Source: Piscirickettsiaceae bacterium NZ-RLO1 (lineage in GTDB: Bacteria; Pseudomonadota; Gammaproteobacteria; Piscirickettsiales; Piscirickettsiaceae). Taken from it: a DNA stretch of 39,517 nucleotides. The position numbers and the translations under genes are program-made. The notes below the pieces were generated by a model, which saw only the letters and a list, made by a program, of their open reading frames with translations, did no database searches and was not told where the DNA came from. Shown here in pieces: positions 7,508-16,699 of the stretch; within the stretch, counting starts at the first letter, position 1, and each line of letters begins with the position of its first letter. Where the stretch lies: contig LVCQ01000013.1 in NCBI GenBank assembly GCA_001644975.1, positions 1 to 39,517 of the forward strand, written 5' to 3'.

Positions 7508-8344
7508 ATGGAGCAGTTTGTTAGCCACTATGGTCACTTTATTATTATTATTTGGTTTACTAGTTTAATTTCTCTCGAACTAATCACACCCAATTATGCC
7601 TCATTGACAACCAAACTCTCACAGTTCTCTCGCTTAATAAAGCATATTAGCTTTTGGCTTATCAACCAAGGTGTCGGCTTATTAATCACCCTACCCATGA
7701 TCATCTGGGCCAGTAGCCATGCTCTTTGGCAGCAAACTGACTTTATTGCCCTGCCCATTGCAATAATTTTAGGTATTGTAACACTTGATTTAATTAGCTA
7801 TTGGTATCATCGTATCGCTCACATTACTCCCTTGCTATGGCGCTTTCATGAAATTCACCACCTTGATGAAGGGCTCGATGTCAGCACTGGACTGCGTGTG
7901 CACTTTGGTGAAATCATAATTACCGGTGTTATTAAAGCTCTTTTTATTTTCTTACTCGGCATTCCACTCGAAGCAGCAATATTATTTGAAACACTTATTG
8001 TTGTACAAGGAATTTACCATCATTCTAATTTTAAAACTCCCAATTGGTTAATCAATACCCTCTCTCTTGTTATTACTACTCCAAAACAACATGCCACTCA
8101 TCACCACGCTTTTCAAAAAGATACTGACTCAAATTATGGCTTTATTTTTATTTGGTGGGACAAACTATTTTTTTCGTTTAATTTAGCACAGCGTAAAAAA
8201 AACTGGCGCATTGGTCTTGAATATAGCAAGGATTTATCATTATTTGCTCTGTTAATTTCACCATTTCGCTTAAAACCACTTAAAGAACGAGTAGCAAGTG
8301 ATACTAATAGCGATGCTAATTCTAAACAGGAAACTTCATTATGA
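7508..8344 (+). CDS. Sterol desaturase / fatty acid hydroxylase superfamily protein
   Basis: An integral membrane di-iron hydroxylase-type protein. The histidine boxes are visible: HRIAH (near residue 103), HEIHH (~115-119) and, after further membrane segments, HHS (~176) and HATHHH (~196-201). Four or more hydrophobic helices occur (for example residues ~9-28, 55-70, 80-97 and 137-160). The usual role is O2-dependent hydroxylation or desaturation of a lipid, but the substrate cannot be read from sequence. A GTG at 7499 would add three residues. The stop overlaps the next gene's start (ATGA), so it is co-translated with the EamA transporter, which suggests a shared but unknown job. Confidence 0.85.
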   Translation: MEQFVSHYGHFIIIIWFTSLISLELITPNYASLTTKLSQFSRLIKHISFWLINQGVGLLITLPMIIWASSHALWQQTDFIALPIAIILGIVTLDLISYWYHRIAHITPLLWRFHEIHHLDEGLDVSTGLRVHFGEIIITGVIKALFIFLLGIPLEAAILFETLIVVQGIYHHSNFKTPNWLINTLSLVITTPKQHATHHHAFQKDTDSNYGFIFIWWDKLFFSFNLAQRKKNWRIGLEYSKDLSLFALLISPFRLKPLKERVASDTNSDANSKQETSL

Positions 8345-9237
8345 AAGCGCTGAAGTTAATAAAAAGCGCCTTACCAAAACATACGGCGATTATTTACATG
8401 CTTATTTCAGCAGTTTGTATTGCCTCCGCTGGTTTTTTTGCGAAAATTGCCATGCAATACACTAGTGTGCAAATTACTCTTTTAGCACGTTTTGGCGTTC
8501 CATTATTATTACTCATTTTATTTTTTTCATTTTATCAGCGCTGGAGGAAATTAAAATTTACCTATGCAAAAACACATTTTATTCGTGCATTTTTTTTAAC
8601 ACTAGCCCAATTTTTATTATTTATATCGATTATTCACCTATCCCTTGCCGAAGCAACTGTATTGTATAGCACCGGTCCGATATTTATTGCTATTTTCTCT
8701 TTCTTTAAAAATAAAAAAATTAATCTGCAATCTCTTATTGCTGTACTACTTGGCGCTGTTGGCGTCGCTTTAATGATGCATATAGAAAATGGTATTATTA
8801 ATCCTTATGTTATTGTTGGCTTGCTTTCTGGCTTTTGTTTATCTGCTTCGCAACTTCTTTTACATAGTGCAACTAAAAAAGAAAAAAATAGTCATGTGAT
8901 GCTATTTGTCTACTTATTTTCTACTCTACTATCGCTTATTTATTTTGGCCTAATTAATATAGAAGAAGAACTAAAAACACTTACCCCTATGCTGTCTTTT
9001 TCTATTCCCATCATTGGCATTTTAGTACTAGTGGGATTGGCCAGTTTAGGCAACCAATTTTTTCGCGGTAAAGCCTATCAGCAAGTGAAAGACCCTGCCA
9101 GTATTGCCCCATTAATTTATATTTCTATATTAGTTGCAGGTTTATATGACATTTTCTTTTATAACCATTTACCGAATATAGAAGTTATCATCGGTGCTAT
9201 TTTAATAGTAACAAGTGCATTATTTAGCAAGAAATAA
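8341..9237 (+). CDS. EamA/DMT-family transporter
   Basis: A 298-residue inner-membrane protein made of about ten hydrophobic helices in two repeats, as in the drug/metabolite transporter (EamA) superfamily. The first helix ends AGFFAKIAMQYTSVQITLLARFGVP and the TM3-TM4 region reads LSLAEATVLYSTGPIFIAIFS, both typical of the family. The second repeat has VGLASLGNQFFRGKAYQQVKDPASIAPLIYISIL. It is coupled to the preceding hydroxylase gene by a 4-nt overlap. The substrate is unknown; family members export amino acids, nucleotides or other small metabolites. Confidence 0.88.
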   Translation: MKALKLIKSALPKHTAIIYMLISAVCIASAGFFAKIAMQYTSVQITLLARFGVPLLLLILFFSFYQRWRKLKFTYAKTHFIRAFFLTLAQFLLFISIIHLSLAEATVLYSTGPIFIAIFSFFKNKKINLQSLIAVLLGAVGVALMMHIENGIINPYVIVGLLSGFCLSASQLLLHSATKKEKNSHVMLFVYLFSTLLSLIYFGLINIEEELKTLTPMLSFSIPIIGILVLVGLASLGNQFFRGKAYQQVKDPASIAPLIYISILVAGLYDIFFYNHLPNIEVIIGAILIVTSALFSKK

Positions 9238-9267
9238 TCAACACAAAAAAAATATCAGGAGGATATT

Positions 9268-10335
9268 ATGAAGGCAATTCCTTGCATTTTAATGCGTGGC
9301 GGCACCTCAAAAGGACCATTTTTTTTAGCATCTGACCTACCCAGCGACCCTCAAGAGCGTGATCAAGTTTTATTAAAAATCATGGGGTCTCCGCACCAAG
9401 CGCAAATTGATGGCATTGGAGGTGGCAGCAGTGTCTCTAGCAAGGTTGCCATTGTCAGCCCATCAGCACGAGATGGCATTGATGTCGATTATTTATTCTG
9501 CCAAGTCGTCGTCGGCGAGTCTCGTGTCGACTCTAGTTTAAATTGCGGTAATATGCTCTCTGGTGTCGGCCCGTTTGCGATTACAAAGGGCCTCGTTAAA
9601 GCCCAGGATCAAGAAACAACTGTTCGAATTTACAACAAAAATACCGATGTTGTTGTCGAAGCAAAAATACAAACACCCAATGGCGAACTCAGCTTCGAAG
9701 GCGAGGCAACAATTGATGGTGTTCCTGGACACAGCGCACCAATCGAGCTCAGTTTTCTTGATTCAGTGGGTGCGAAAACAGGAAAATTACTACCCACAGG
9801 CCAAGCGGTTAATATCATTGATGATATAGAAGTCTCCTGTATCGATGTGTCTGTCCCTGTGGTGATGATGTTAGCTGCATCATTTGGTAAATCCGGCTAC
9901 GAAAGCAAGCAAGAACTTGATCAAGATAAAAATTTAATAAAAAAAATGGAAATGATCCGACAAAAAGCCGCGCTTCTTATGGGCATGGGTGATGTCAGCC
10001 ATTCTGTTACACCGAAAATGGCCCTACTCGCAGAACCTCACTGTAATGGTCATATCACCTCACGTTACTTTACCCCCACAGACTGCCATCCAAGCCATGC
10101 CGTCACCGGTGCCATTTGTATTGCCAGCGCTTGCTTAATTCCAGGCTCTGTGGCTAATCAAGTTGCTCACAATATTCATATTCAAGACGCAGCGAATGAT
10201 ATTATTGTTGAGCACCCTGCGGGTACAATCGATGCAGTAATTCATAAAGAAGTCACAGGTAAAACGATAGAAATTCCTAAAGTCTCTTTTATCAGAACAG
10301 CCAGACCCTTATTCTCAGGAGAAGTAATCATTTAG
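9268..10335 (+). CDS. PrpF-family isomerase, probably 4-oxalomesaconate tautomerase-like
   Basis: A 355-residue member of the PrpF fold (two diaminopimelate-epimerase-like halves). The signatures are MRGGTSKGPFF (residues ~9-19), DGIGGGSSVSSKVAIVSPS (~48-66) and NCGNMLSGVGPFAI (~92-105), whose Cys and flanking residues are the expected active site. The C-terminal half has a TSRYFTPTDCHPSHAVTGAICIA motif. The length and the RGGTSKGP start resemble 4-oxalomesaconate tautomerases (GalD) as well as PrpF aconitate isomerases. The sequence alone does not separate them, and no gallate or methylcitrate genes are near. An AGGAGGA ribosome site supports the start. A hexanucleotide repeat follows the stop. 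Confidence 0.85.
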   Translation: MKAIPCILMRGGTSKGPFFLASDLPSDPQERDQVLLKIMGSPHQAQIDGIGGGSSVSSKVAIVSPSARDGIDVDYLFCQVVVGESRVDSSLNCGNMLSGVGPFAITKGLVKAQDQETTVRIYNKNTDVVVEAKIQTPNGELSFEGEATIDGVPGHSAPIELSFLDSVGAKTGKLLPTGQAVNIIDDIEVSCIDVSVPVVMMLAASFGKSGYESKQELDQDKNLIKKMEMIRQKAALLMGMGDVSHSVTPKMALLAEPHCNGHITSRYFTPTDCHPSHAVTGAICIASACLIPGSVANQVAHNIHIQDAANDIIVEHPAGTIDAVIHKEVTGKTIEIPKVSFIRTARPLFSGEVII

Positions 10336-10350
10336 ATCAAAATAAATATG

Positions 10351-10404
10351 GATATAGATATAGATATAGATATAGATATAGATATAGATATAGATATAGA
10401 TATA
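10351..10404. repeat. Hexanucleotide tandem repeat (GATATA) x9
   Basis: Nine uninterrupted GATATA units occupy 54 bp between the convergent ends of the PrpF-type gene and dgkA, stopping 4 bp short of the dgkA stop codon. This is a simple-sequence repeat prone to slippage. It lies outside both coding regions, so copy-number changes would not shift a frame. Confidence 0.95.
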
Positions 10405-10407
10405 AAT

Positions 10408-10776
10408 TTAAATTAAGATAACAATCCATGTAAAAACAGCATTAATCATAGCCACTAGAACAGCCGCACTACCAATATCTTTGGCTTTTTTAGATAGGCT
10501 ATGATGTTCTATAGAAATTCTATCAACAATCGCTTCAATGGCAGTATTAATTAATTCAATAATTAAAACAAGCAAGATGCTTGTAATCATTAATACCCTT
10601 GCAATTATAGTCACTGGCAACAAACATGCGCTCGGAATCAAAATAACAGCAATCAATAACTCTAAACGAAATGCCGCTTCTGACTTTAAAGTTGCAACTA
10701 AACCTGCCCAAGAGTAACCAACCGCACCAATTAAGCGAACCACTTCTTTTTTTATTAAATTAAATATTAATGTCAT
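10408..10776 (-). CDS. dgkA: Diacylglycerol kinase
   Basis: A small trimeric inner-membrane kinase that turns diacylglycerol into phosphatidic acid with ATP. At 122 residues it is the family length. The conserved block ELINTAIEAIVDR (residues 74-86, with Glu74, Asn77 and Glu81) and the later KKAKDIGSAAVLVAM (97-110) are the catalytic and ATP-binding segments. Three membrane helices are seen near 36-54, 59-82 and 102-121, after an amphipathic N-terminus. It lies 25 bp downstream of trkH on the same strand, probably as the last gene of a trkA-trkH-dgkA transcript. Confidence 0.93.
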   Translation of the reverse strand: MTLIFNLIKKEVVRLIGAVGYSWAGLVATLKSEAAFRLELLIAVILIPSACLLPVTIIARVLMITSILLVLIIELINTAIEAIVDRISIEHHSLSKKAKDIGSAAVLVAMINAVFTWIVILI

Positions 10777-10801
10777 ATTTAGCTCTATGCTTTAAGGTGT
10801 T

Positions 10802-12253
10802 TTATACTCGCCAAAATGTGCGACTAAATAGCACCAATACAGTAAAAACTTCTAAACGGCCGAGTAACATGGCAAAAGATAATAGCCATAACGCCGAATT
10901 ATTTAAATTACCGTAATTATTAATCGCCTCACCTAGAGCCGGCCCCGTATTTGAAATGCACGCAAGCAAGGTAGAAAAAGCAGTTACTTGATCTAAGCCT
11001 GTTGCCATCAGCAATAACATTAAAATAATAAAGCTCATCACATAAGCGGCTAAAAATCCCCACGTTGCATTAATCACATTCACAGGCACAGGAAAACCAC
11101 CGAGTTTAATATGAAAGACACCATTCGGATGCACTAAACGCTGAATCTCTCGCTGGCTTTGCTTACCTAATAAAATCAACCGAATGATTTTAACACCGCC
11201 AGACGTCGATCCAGCACAACCCCCAATCGCACCTAAAAATAATAAACTAAGCTGGATTAATTGCGGCCACGAACCTAAGTTCACAGAGGCAAAACCAGCC
11301 GTTGTCATAAACGATGACACCTGAAACATAGAGTCTCTAATGGCTTTACTAATAGACACTTCAGTGCCAGATAAATACAGCCAAGCCATAATAGCAATAG
11401 ATGCAATAAAAAACAGGCTAATATACATGCGAAACTCAGGTTCACGCCAATAGGTCCGGATATCTCCTTTGCGCAACATAATAAAATGCAGAGAAAAGTT
11501 AGTACCGCCAATCAACATAAAAAATATCATCGCGTATTGAATCAGCGATGAGGAATAAAATGCTGCACTGGCATCATGTGGAGCATAACCTCCTGTTGAG
11601 ATTGTGCCAAAACCATAACAAATCGCATTAAATAAATTCATGCCAAAAAGCCAAAAAGTCATGATACAAATTACGGTTAAGCCAACATAGATATACCACA
11701 GCGTTTTTGCCGTTTCAGTAATCCGTGGTGTCAGTTTATCTTTGACTGGTCCTGTCACCTCAGCACGATATAATTGCATCCCCCCCACGCCCATCATCGG
11801 CAATACTGCAATCGCTAGGACAATAATCCCCATACCACCTAAAAACTGCAATTGTTGACGATAATATAAAATAGATGGCGGTAGATTTTCTATATGACTA
11901 AGAACAGTCCCTCCAGTCGTCGTAAAGCCAGACACGGCTTCAAATACTGCTTCGCTTAATACCATATGCGGATGATATGACAGCATAAATGGCAAAGCAC
12001 TATACACCCCTAAGACGAGCCAAAATAAAAAGACAATAATAAAACCGTCGCGTGCTTTTAAATCCACTTTATAATCGCGCGCAGGCAACCACACTAAAAA
12101 ACCAGAAAAAAAAGCCAAACAAAATGAAATCAAAAATGGCGTTGCATCATAATCTTGATATAACCAGGAAACATAAACTGGTGGCAACATGCTAAAACTA
12201 AACAGCATTAGCAAAATACCTATAATTTTAAGGATTGCTTTTTCTTGTACCAT
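10802..12253 (-). CDS. trkH: Trk system potassium uptake protein TrkH
   Basis: The K+-translocating membrane subunit of the Trk uptake system, which works with the TrkA NAD-binding ring. At 483 residues it has the same length as E. coli TrkH. It contains four membrane-pore-membrane repeats whose selectivity-filter segments can be found: SGFTTTGGT (~108-116), GTISTGGYAPH, SSFMTTAGFAS and LACISNTGPALG. It lies 6 bp after trkA, so the channel and its gating subunit are made from one message. No missing filter glycine was seen. Confidence 0.95.
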   Translation of the reverse strand: MVQEKAILKIIGILLMLFSFSMLPPVYVSWLYQDYDATPFLISFCLAFFSGFLVWLPARDYKVDLKARDGFIIVFLFWLVLGVYSALPFMLSYHPHMVLSEAVFEAVSGFTTTGGTVLSHIENLPPSILYYRQQLQFLGGMGIIVLAIAVLPMMGVGGMQLYRAEVTGPVKDKLTPRITETAKTLWYIYVGLTVICIMTFWLFGMNLFNAICYGFGTISTGGYAPHDASAAFYSSSLIQYAMIFFMLIGGTNFSLHFIMLRKGDIRTYWREPEFRMYISLFFIASIAIMAWLYLSGTEVSISKAIRDSMFQVSSFMTTAGFASVNLGSWPQLIQLSLLFLGAIGGCAGSTSGGVKIIRLILLGKQSQREIQRLVHPNGVFHIKLGGFPVPVNVINATWGFLAAYVMSFIILMLLLMATGLDQVTAFSTLLACISNTGPALGEAINNYGNLNNSALWLLSFAMLLGRLEVFTVLVLFSRTFWRV

Positions 12254-12259
12254 AATTAA

Positions 12260-13639
12260 TTATAAAAACCCACTGGATACTTGAAATAAGCTTTCGATAT
12301 CACGAATTTTACGTTTGTTCGTCATAAATAGCACCACATGGTCGTCTGCTTGAATCATTACATCTTCACAATGAATATATACTTGATCTTCACGCACTAC
12401 AGCGCCAACCACAGCACCTTCTGGCAGCTTTAATGCAGACACTTTACGCCCAACAACTTTTGACGTTTCAGCACTACCGTGGGCAACCGCTTCAATCGCC
12501 TCTGCAGCACCCTTACGTAAAGAATGCACTTTCTCAACATCACCACGACGAATATGTGCAAGTAATGCGCCTATCGTCGCATGTTGAGGAGAAATGGCAA
12601 TATCAATATCTCCACCTTCAACAAGGTCAACATAAGCAGGACGGTTAATCAGTGAAATCGCGTATTTTGCCCCTAAACGTTTAGCCTGCATAGCCGACAT
12701 AATATTATTTTCGTCATCATTCGTCAGCGAGCAAAAAATATCGATATTTTCAATATTTTCCTGATTTAGTAAATCAGAGTCAGTCGCATCACCTAACAAA
12801 ATTATCGTCCGATCTAAAGTATGACAAGCCCGTTCACTGTGCTTTGGATCAATTTCAATTAATTTGATATCATAATCAGCTTCCAAACGTTTTGCCACAT
12901 ACGTGCCAATATTACCGCCACCAGCGATCATAATGCTATTAAAGCGTGGACGATCTTCATAGATTTTCGACATTAAGGTTTTAATATCATCATTGGCACT
13001 GATAAAAAATATTTCATCACCGGGTAATAGTGTCGTATTCGCACCTGGAATAATTCCCTGATTATCACGAAAAATCGCCACAACTTTAGCATCAATATGT
13101 TTATCTATATTTGATAAAAAACTAGCAGGGTGCCCCGCTAGAATACTATTACGATCAACCTTAATCGCAACCAAACGCACTTTGGTACCTGCAAAATTTA
13201 AGACTTGCAATGCCCCTGGATAACGAATCAGTCGACAAATCTGCCGCGTAATCACCTGCTCTGGGCTAATAATCACATCAATAGGTATGACTTTATTAAG
13301 AAACAGCTCATTACCATGTTTCGTATAACTTTGTGAACGAATTCTAGCGATTTTCATCGGCGTACTAAATAAACTATGCGCAATCTGGCAAGCGATCATA
13401 TTAACTTCATCACTACTGGTCACAGCAACCAGCATATCTGCCTCTTCAACACCCGCTTGGGCTAAGACATGAGGATAAGACGCCAAACCGGTGACTGTGC
13501 GAATATCCAGCTTTTCCTGTAAAGCCTCTAGATTTTCACTATTCGCATCGACAATAGTAATTTCATTATCATCTTCTTGACTAAGCTGTGCTGCAATCGT
13601 CGAGCCCACCTGCCCTGCACCGAGAATAGTAATTTTCAT
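12260..13639 (-). CDS. trkA: Trk system potassium uptake protein TrkA
   Basis: The cytoplasmic NAD(H)-binding regulatory subunit that gates TrkH. At 459 residues it is the full double-RCK form. It has a first Rossmann motif GAGQVGSTIA (residues 7-16), a first TrkA-C domain (~145-225), a second Rossmann motif AGGGNIGTYVAKRLE (~239-253) and a second TrkA-C domain at the end. It follows rsmB by 51 bp and precedes trkH by 6 bp. The rsmB-trkA linkage is the same as in E. coli and Pseudomonas. Confidence 0.96.
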   Translation of the reverse strand: MKITILGAGQVGSTIAAQLSQEDDNEITIVDANSENLEALQEKLDIRTVTGLASYPHVLAQAGVEEADMLVAVTSSDEVNMIACQIAHSLFSTPMKIARIRSQSYTKHGNELFLNKVIPIDVIISPEQVITRQICRLIRYPGALQVLNFAGTKVRLVAIKVDRNSILAGHPASFLSNIDKHIDAKVVAIFRDNQGIIPGANTTLLPGDEIFFISANDDIKTLMSKIYEDRPRFNSIMIAGGGNIGTYVAKRLEADYDIKLIEIDPKHSERACHTLDRTIILLGDATDSDLLNQENIENIDIFCSLTNDDENNIMSAMQAKRLGAKYAISLINRPAYVDLVEGGDIDIAISPQHATIGALLAHIRRGDVEKVHSLRKGAAEAIEAVAHGSAETSKVVGRKVSALKLPEGAVVGAVVREDQVYIHCEDVMIQADDHVVLFMTNKRKIRDIESLFQVSSGFL

Positions 13640-13690
13640 AATCCCTGCCGCCTCTATTTTTATCTAACCTAATCGAAGTCAAATCTAGAT

Positions 13691-15004
13691 CTAGCTGTTT
13701 GCAATTTTGCGCAGCTTTGCATAATAAAAACCATCCATACCGCCAACCTCAGGAAAAATTTGCCGACCAAACGGACGTGCCATTCCCCACTCAGCGGAAA
13801 ATTTCACCTCTTGCGCCTTGCCTGCTTGCTCTGCTAAAAACTTTTTAATCACCGCCTCATTCTCTTCAGGCAAGATAGAACACGTCGCATACACCAATAC
13901 GCCGCCTGGTTTTAGGCAAGGCCACAATGCAGTTAATAATTGCAACTGCAAATGATGCAATTGACTGATATCCTCTAACGTTCTCAACAACTTAATATCC
14001 GGATGACGACGAATAACGCCAGTTCCAGAACAAGGCGCATCCAATAAAATACGATCAAATGGCACACCATCCCACCAATCATCAATATTTTCAACAGCCG
14101 CCTCAGCCAACTTGGCAGATAACTTAAGCCGCGATAAATTTTCCTGCACCCGCTGCAAACGCTTGCCATCAACATCCACCGCGACTAAATCAATCGCATC
14201 CGCCAACTCAAGAATATGACAGCTTTTCCCACCTGGCGCGGCACAAGCATCCAATACACGTAAATCCGCCTTTAAATCAAGCAATGGGGCAGCAAGTTGT
14301 GCTGCTTCATTTTGCACCGAACATGCCCCCTCACTAAACTGTGGTAACACTGCCACCGCACTTGGCTTTTCCAAACGAATTGCATGTGTGCAATCTTGGA
14401 TATTTACTGCCTCAGCAACAATGTCATGTTGTTTTAACAACTGTAAATAAGCCTGACGTGTACCCCAACGCTGGTTCACACGTAAACTCATTGGCGGCCG
14501 CTCATTATTTGCTTTTAAAATATCCTGCCAGTATTCAGGCCAGGCGCGCTTACAGCGCTTAATCAACCAGTTCGGGTGAGAATAAATAGCAATTTCCTGA
14601 GTTAATAACGGATAATCTTGACGCTGCGCTGAGCGTAATACAGCATTAACCAAGCCTTTCGCATGCGGTTTTTTTAAATCTTTAACCGCATCCACTGTTT
14701 CTGAAATCACCGCATAAGGTTTAATACGCATAAATAACAATTGGTACAGACCAACAATCAACAGCATTTTTAAGCTTGCTTCACGACGGCGCAATGGGCG
14801 ATTTAATAACTGGTCACAAATTGCATCTAAACGTTGGTACCAACGAATCGAGCCAAAACAAAGCTCTTGCAATAAGCTCTTATCCCCCTCATCAAGCAGT
14901 TCATTATGCTTTAATAACGCTGCAGGTAATGACATGCCTTGATGGTTAACATCTGCAAGCACCGCGCTTGCTAACGCACGTATATTCGTTAACTTACTGA
15001 CCAA
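13691..15004 (-). CDS. rsmB: 16S rRNA (cytosine(967)-C5)-methyltransferase RsmB
   Basis: Methylates C967 of 16S rRNA using SAM. The N-terminal NusB-like RNA-binding domain (to about residue 140, with LLQELCFGSIRWYQRLD) is followed by the RsmF-type methyltransferase. The SAM loop is LDACAAPGGKSCHILELA, motif IV is DAPCSGTGVIRRHPDIK, and motif VI ATCSILPEENE carries the catalytic Cys. No ATG is available near the N-terminus. I chose the TTG at 15004, which gives a start aligned with homologues and an 11-nt overlap with fmt. A TTG at 15022 would add six residues. The C-terminus ends GGMDGFYYAKL, as expected. Confidence 0.93.
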   Translation of the reverse strand: MVSKLTNIRALASAVLADVNHQGMSLPAALLKHNELLDEGDKSLLQELCFGSIRWYQRLDAICDQLLNRPLRRREASLKMLLIVGLYQLLFMRIKPYAVISETVDAVKDLKKPHAKGLVNAVLRSAQRQDYPLLTQEIAIYSHPNWLIKRCKRAWPEYWQDILKANNERPPMSLRVNQRWGTRQAYLQLLKQHDIVAEAVNIQDCTHAIRLEKPSAVAVLPQFSEGACSVQNEAAQLAAPLLDLKADLRVLDACAAPGGKSCHILELADAIDLVAVDVDGKRLQRVQENLSRLKLSAKLAEAAVENIDDWWDGVPFDRILLDAPCSGTGVIRRHPDIKLLRTLEDISQLHHLQLQLLTALWPCLKPGGVLVYATCSILPEENEAVIKKFLAEQAGKAQEVKFSAEWGMARPFGRQIFPEVGGMDGFYYAKLRKIANS

Positions 15005-15965
15005 AACAACGCCCCACTGCAAAACGTGCTGCTTTACTGTTTAAAACCTCACGTGCGGATAGTACTTTGCTGCCAGGCAATTGTAATTGCTGAATTAATA
15101 AACAGCCTGCACCCGTTGCCACCTCAATTCCTTCAGCATGGTGCTGAATAATTGTGCCAGGTTCCGGTATATATTGGCGACTAACCGCTCTGTCACTCGC
15201 TACAGTCAATACTTTAGTCTGCCAAATACGAATATTTTCACCATCTAGCACGCTAAAAGCGATTGGCCATGGGTTAAAGGCACGAATTTTACAATCCAGC
15301 ATAACCGCGCTATCAGACCAGTCCAAACACGCCTCTTGCTTAGACAGTTTACGTGCATAAGTGACCCCCTGCTCACCCTGTGCTGTCCTGATTACATCAT
15401 TTTCAGCCAAATTATTAATCACCTGAGGTAATAAATCTGCAGTTAAATTTAATAATTTATAATATAAATCTACACTCGTATCAGTGCAGGCTATGGCACA
15501 CTTAGCTTGCGCTAAACTATCCCCAGTATCTAAACCTGTGTCCATTTGCATAATTGTCACACCAGACTCACGATCCCCCGCTTCAATGGCGCGCTGAATC
15601 GGTGCCGCACCTCGCCACCGTGGCAACAACGAGGTATGAACATTAATACAACCTAACGCTGGAATTTTTAAAACCGCTTCAGGCAGCAACATGCCATACG
15701 CGGCCACGATCATTAAGTCGGGCTCTAAAGCACGTAATGCATCTTGATCTGCTAAAGCTTTTAAGCTCTCCGGTTGAAAAACGCCAATATTTAATGTTTC
15801 TGCCACCTGTTTAACCGGAGTCGGCATCAGTTTACGCCCGCGACCTTGCGGACGATCCGGCTGACTATAGACTGCAATCACCTGATGGGATGTTTTTGCG
15901 ACCATCGATAAAATTTCTGCTGCAAATTCAGGTGTTCCGGCAAAAACAATCTTTAATGATTTCAT
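14994..15965 (-). CDS. fmt: Methionyl-tRNA formyltransferase
   Basis: Formylates the initiator Met-tRNA with 10-formyltetrahydrofolate. At 323 residues it is the family length. It starts IVFAGTPEFAAEIL. The catalytic block INVHTSLLPRWRGAAPIQ (Asn and His, near 105) is followed by the Asp in MQMDTGLDTGD (~145). A C-terminal OB-type tRNA-binding domain begins near 210 (KIRAFNPWP). It lies 96 bp after def and overlaps rsmB, forming the common def-fmt-rsmB order. Confidence 0.96.
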   Translation of the reverse strand: MKSLKIVFAGTPEFAAEILSMVAKTSHQVIAVYSQPDRPQGRGRKLMPTPVKQVAETLNIGVFQPESLKALADQDALRALEPDLMIVAAYGMLLPEAVLKIPALGCINVHTSLLPRWRGAAPIQRAIEAGDRESGVTIMQMDTGLDTGDSLAQAKCAIACTDTSVDLYYKLLNLTADLLPQVINNLAENDVIRTAQGEQGVTYARKLSKQEACLDWSDSAVMLDCKIRAFNPWPIAFSVLDGENIRIWQTKVLTVASDRAVSRQYIPEPGTIIQHHAEGIEVATGAGCLLIQQLQLPGSKVLSAREVLNSKAARFAVGRCFGQ

Positions 15966-16061
15966 AATAACTCTAAATTTTTAAGCCCACTGTAGCCAAT
16001 TCAAATCAACCTGAGGTTCTCATCATACTTGATTGATTAATTAATATATTAAATAACATTC

Positions 16062-16565
16062 TTATAGCACCTGACGGCGCTGCTTTAATAGCTTTTTCTC
16101 TAGGCGTTTACGTTTTAATGGCGATAAATAATCAATAAATACTTTGCCTTCTAAGTGATCAATCTCATGTTGTAAGCACACAGCAAGTAAACCTTCGGCT
16201 TCAAGCTCAAACTTCTCACCCCGCTGGTCAAACGCAGCAACCTTAATGCGAGCTGCTCGCTCAACTTTGGCAAAGACACCTGGAAAAGATAAACACCCCT
16301 CGTCATGCTCAGCATGATCAAATGTCTCCAGTATCTCAGGATTAATTACACACATAGGGTCTGATCGATTCTCTGACAAATCCATCACCAAAATCTGTTG
16401 TTGAATATTCACCTGAGTCGCTGCCAAACCTATCCCTGAAGACTCATACATGGTTTCATACATATCCTGAACGGTTTGTGCGAGCGCATCATCGAATACC
16501 GTCACCGGCTTTGCCTGCAAACGTAAACGTGGGTCGGGGTACTGTAAAATATTTAATAAGGCCAT
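16062..16565 (-). CDS. def: Peptide deformylase
   Basis: The metalloprotease that removes the N-formyl group from new proteins. All three motifs are present: GIGLAATQ (residues 44-51), EGCLS (89-93, metal ligand Cys91) and QHEIDH (132-137, ligands His133 and His137 with catalytic Glu134). I placed the start at the ATG at 16565, because homologues begin with a similar [15 protein letters not shown]. The longer frame from 16598 would add eleven residues without family support. The encoded protein is 167 residues. The gene is divergent from dprA. Confidence 0.95.
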   Translation of the reverse strand: MALLNILQYPDPRLRLQAKPVTVFDDALAQTVQDMYETMYESSGIGLAATQVNIQQQILVMDLSENRSDPMCVINPEILETFDHAEHDEGCLSFPGVFAKVERAARIKVAAFDQRGEKFELEAEGLLAVCLQHEIDHLEGKVFIDYLSPLKRKRLEKKLLKQRRQVL

Positions 16566-16641
16566 GATAAAACTACTCTTGCTGCTCAGCGCTTTCAAAT
16601 CTTCAATGATAACACCATCCTTTTAGAGTGTATAGAAAGCT

Positions 16642-16660
16642 GGCACGAGTGCCTTTTTTT
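16642..16660 (+). terminator. Intrinsic-terminator-like hairpin in the dprA leader
   Basis: GGCAC-GA-GTGCC (16642-16653) is followed directly by seven T. On the plus strand this is a compact intrinsic terminator (GGCA/TGCC stem with a CGAG tetraloop). It lies 39 bp before the dprA ATG. No plus-strand gene ends upstream; def is on the other strand. It may attenuate dprA or end a short unseen RNA. Confidence 0.55.
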
Positions 16661-16699
16661 GTTTAGTCTGAAAGTATCAAGTGTGATCATGGAGGCCCT

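Noticed and set aside
9538-9829. Alternative frames inside the PrpF-type gene
   Set aside because: The main frame carries all family motifs; the others have unlikely composition and no start signals.
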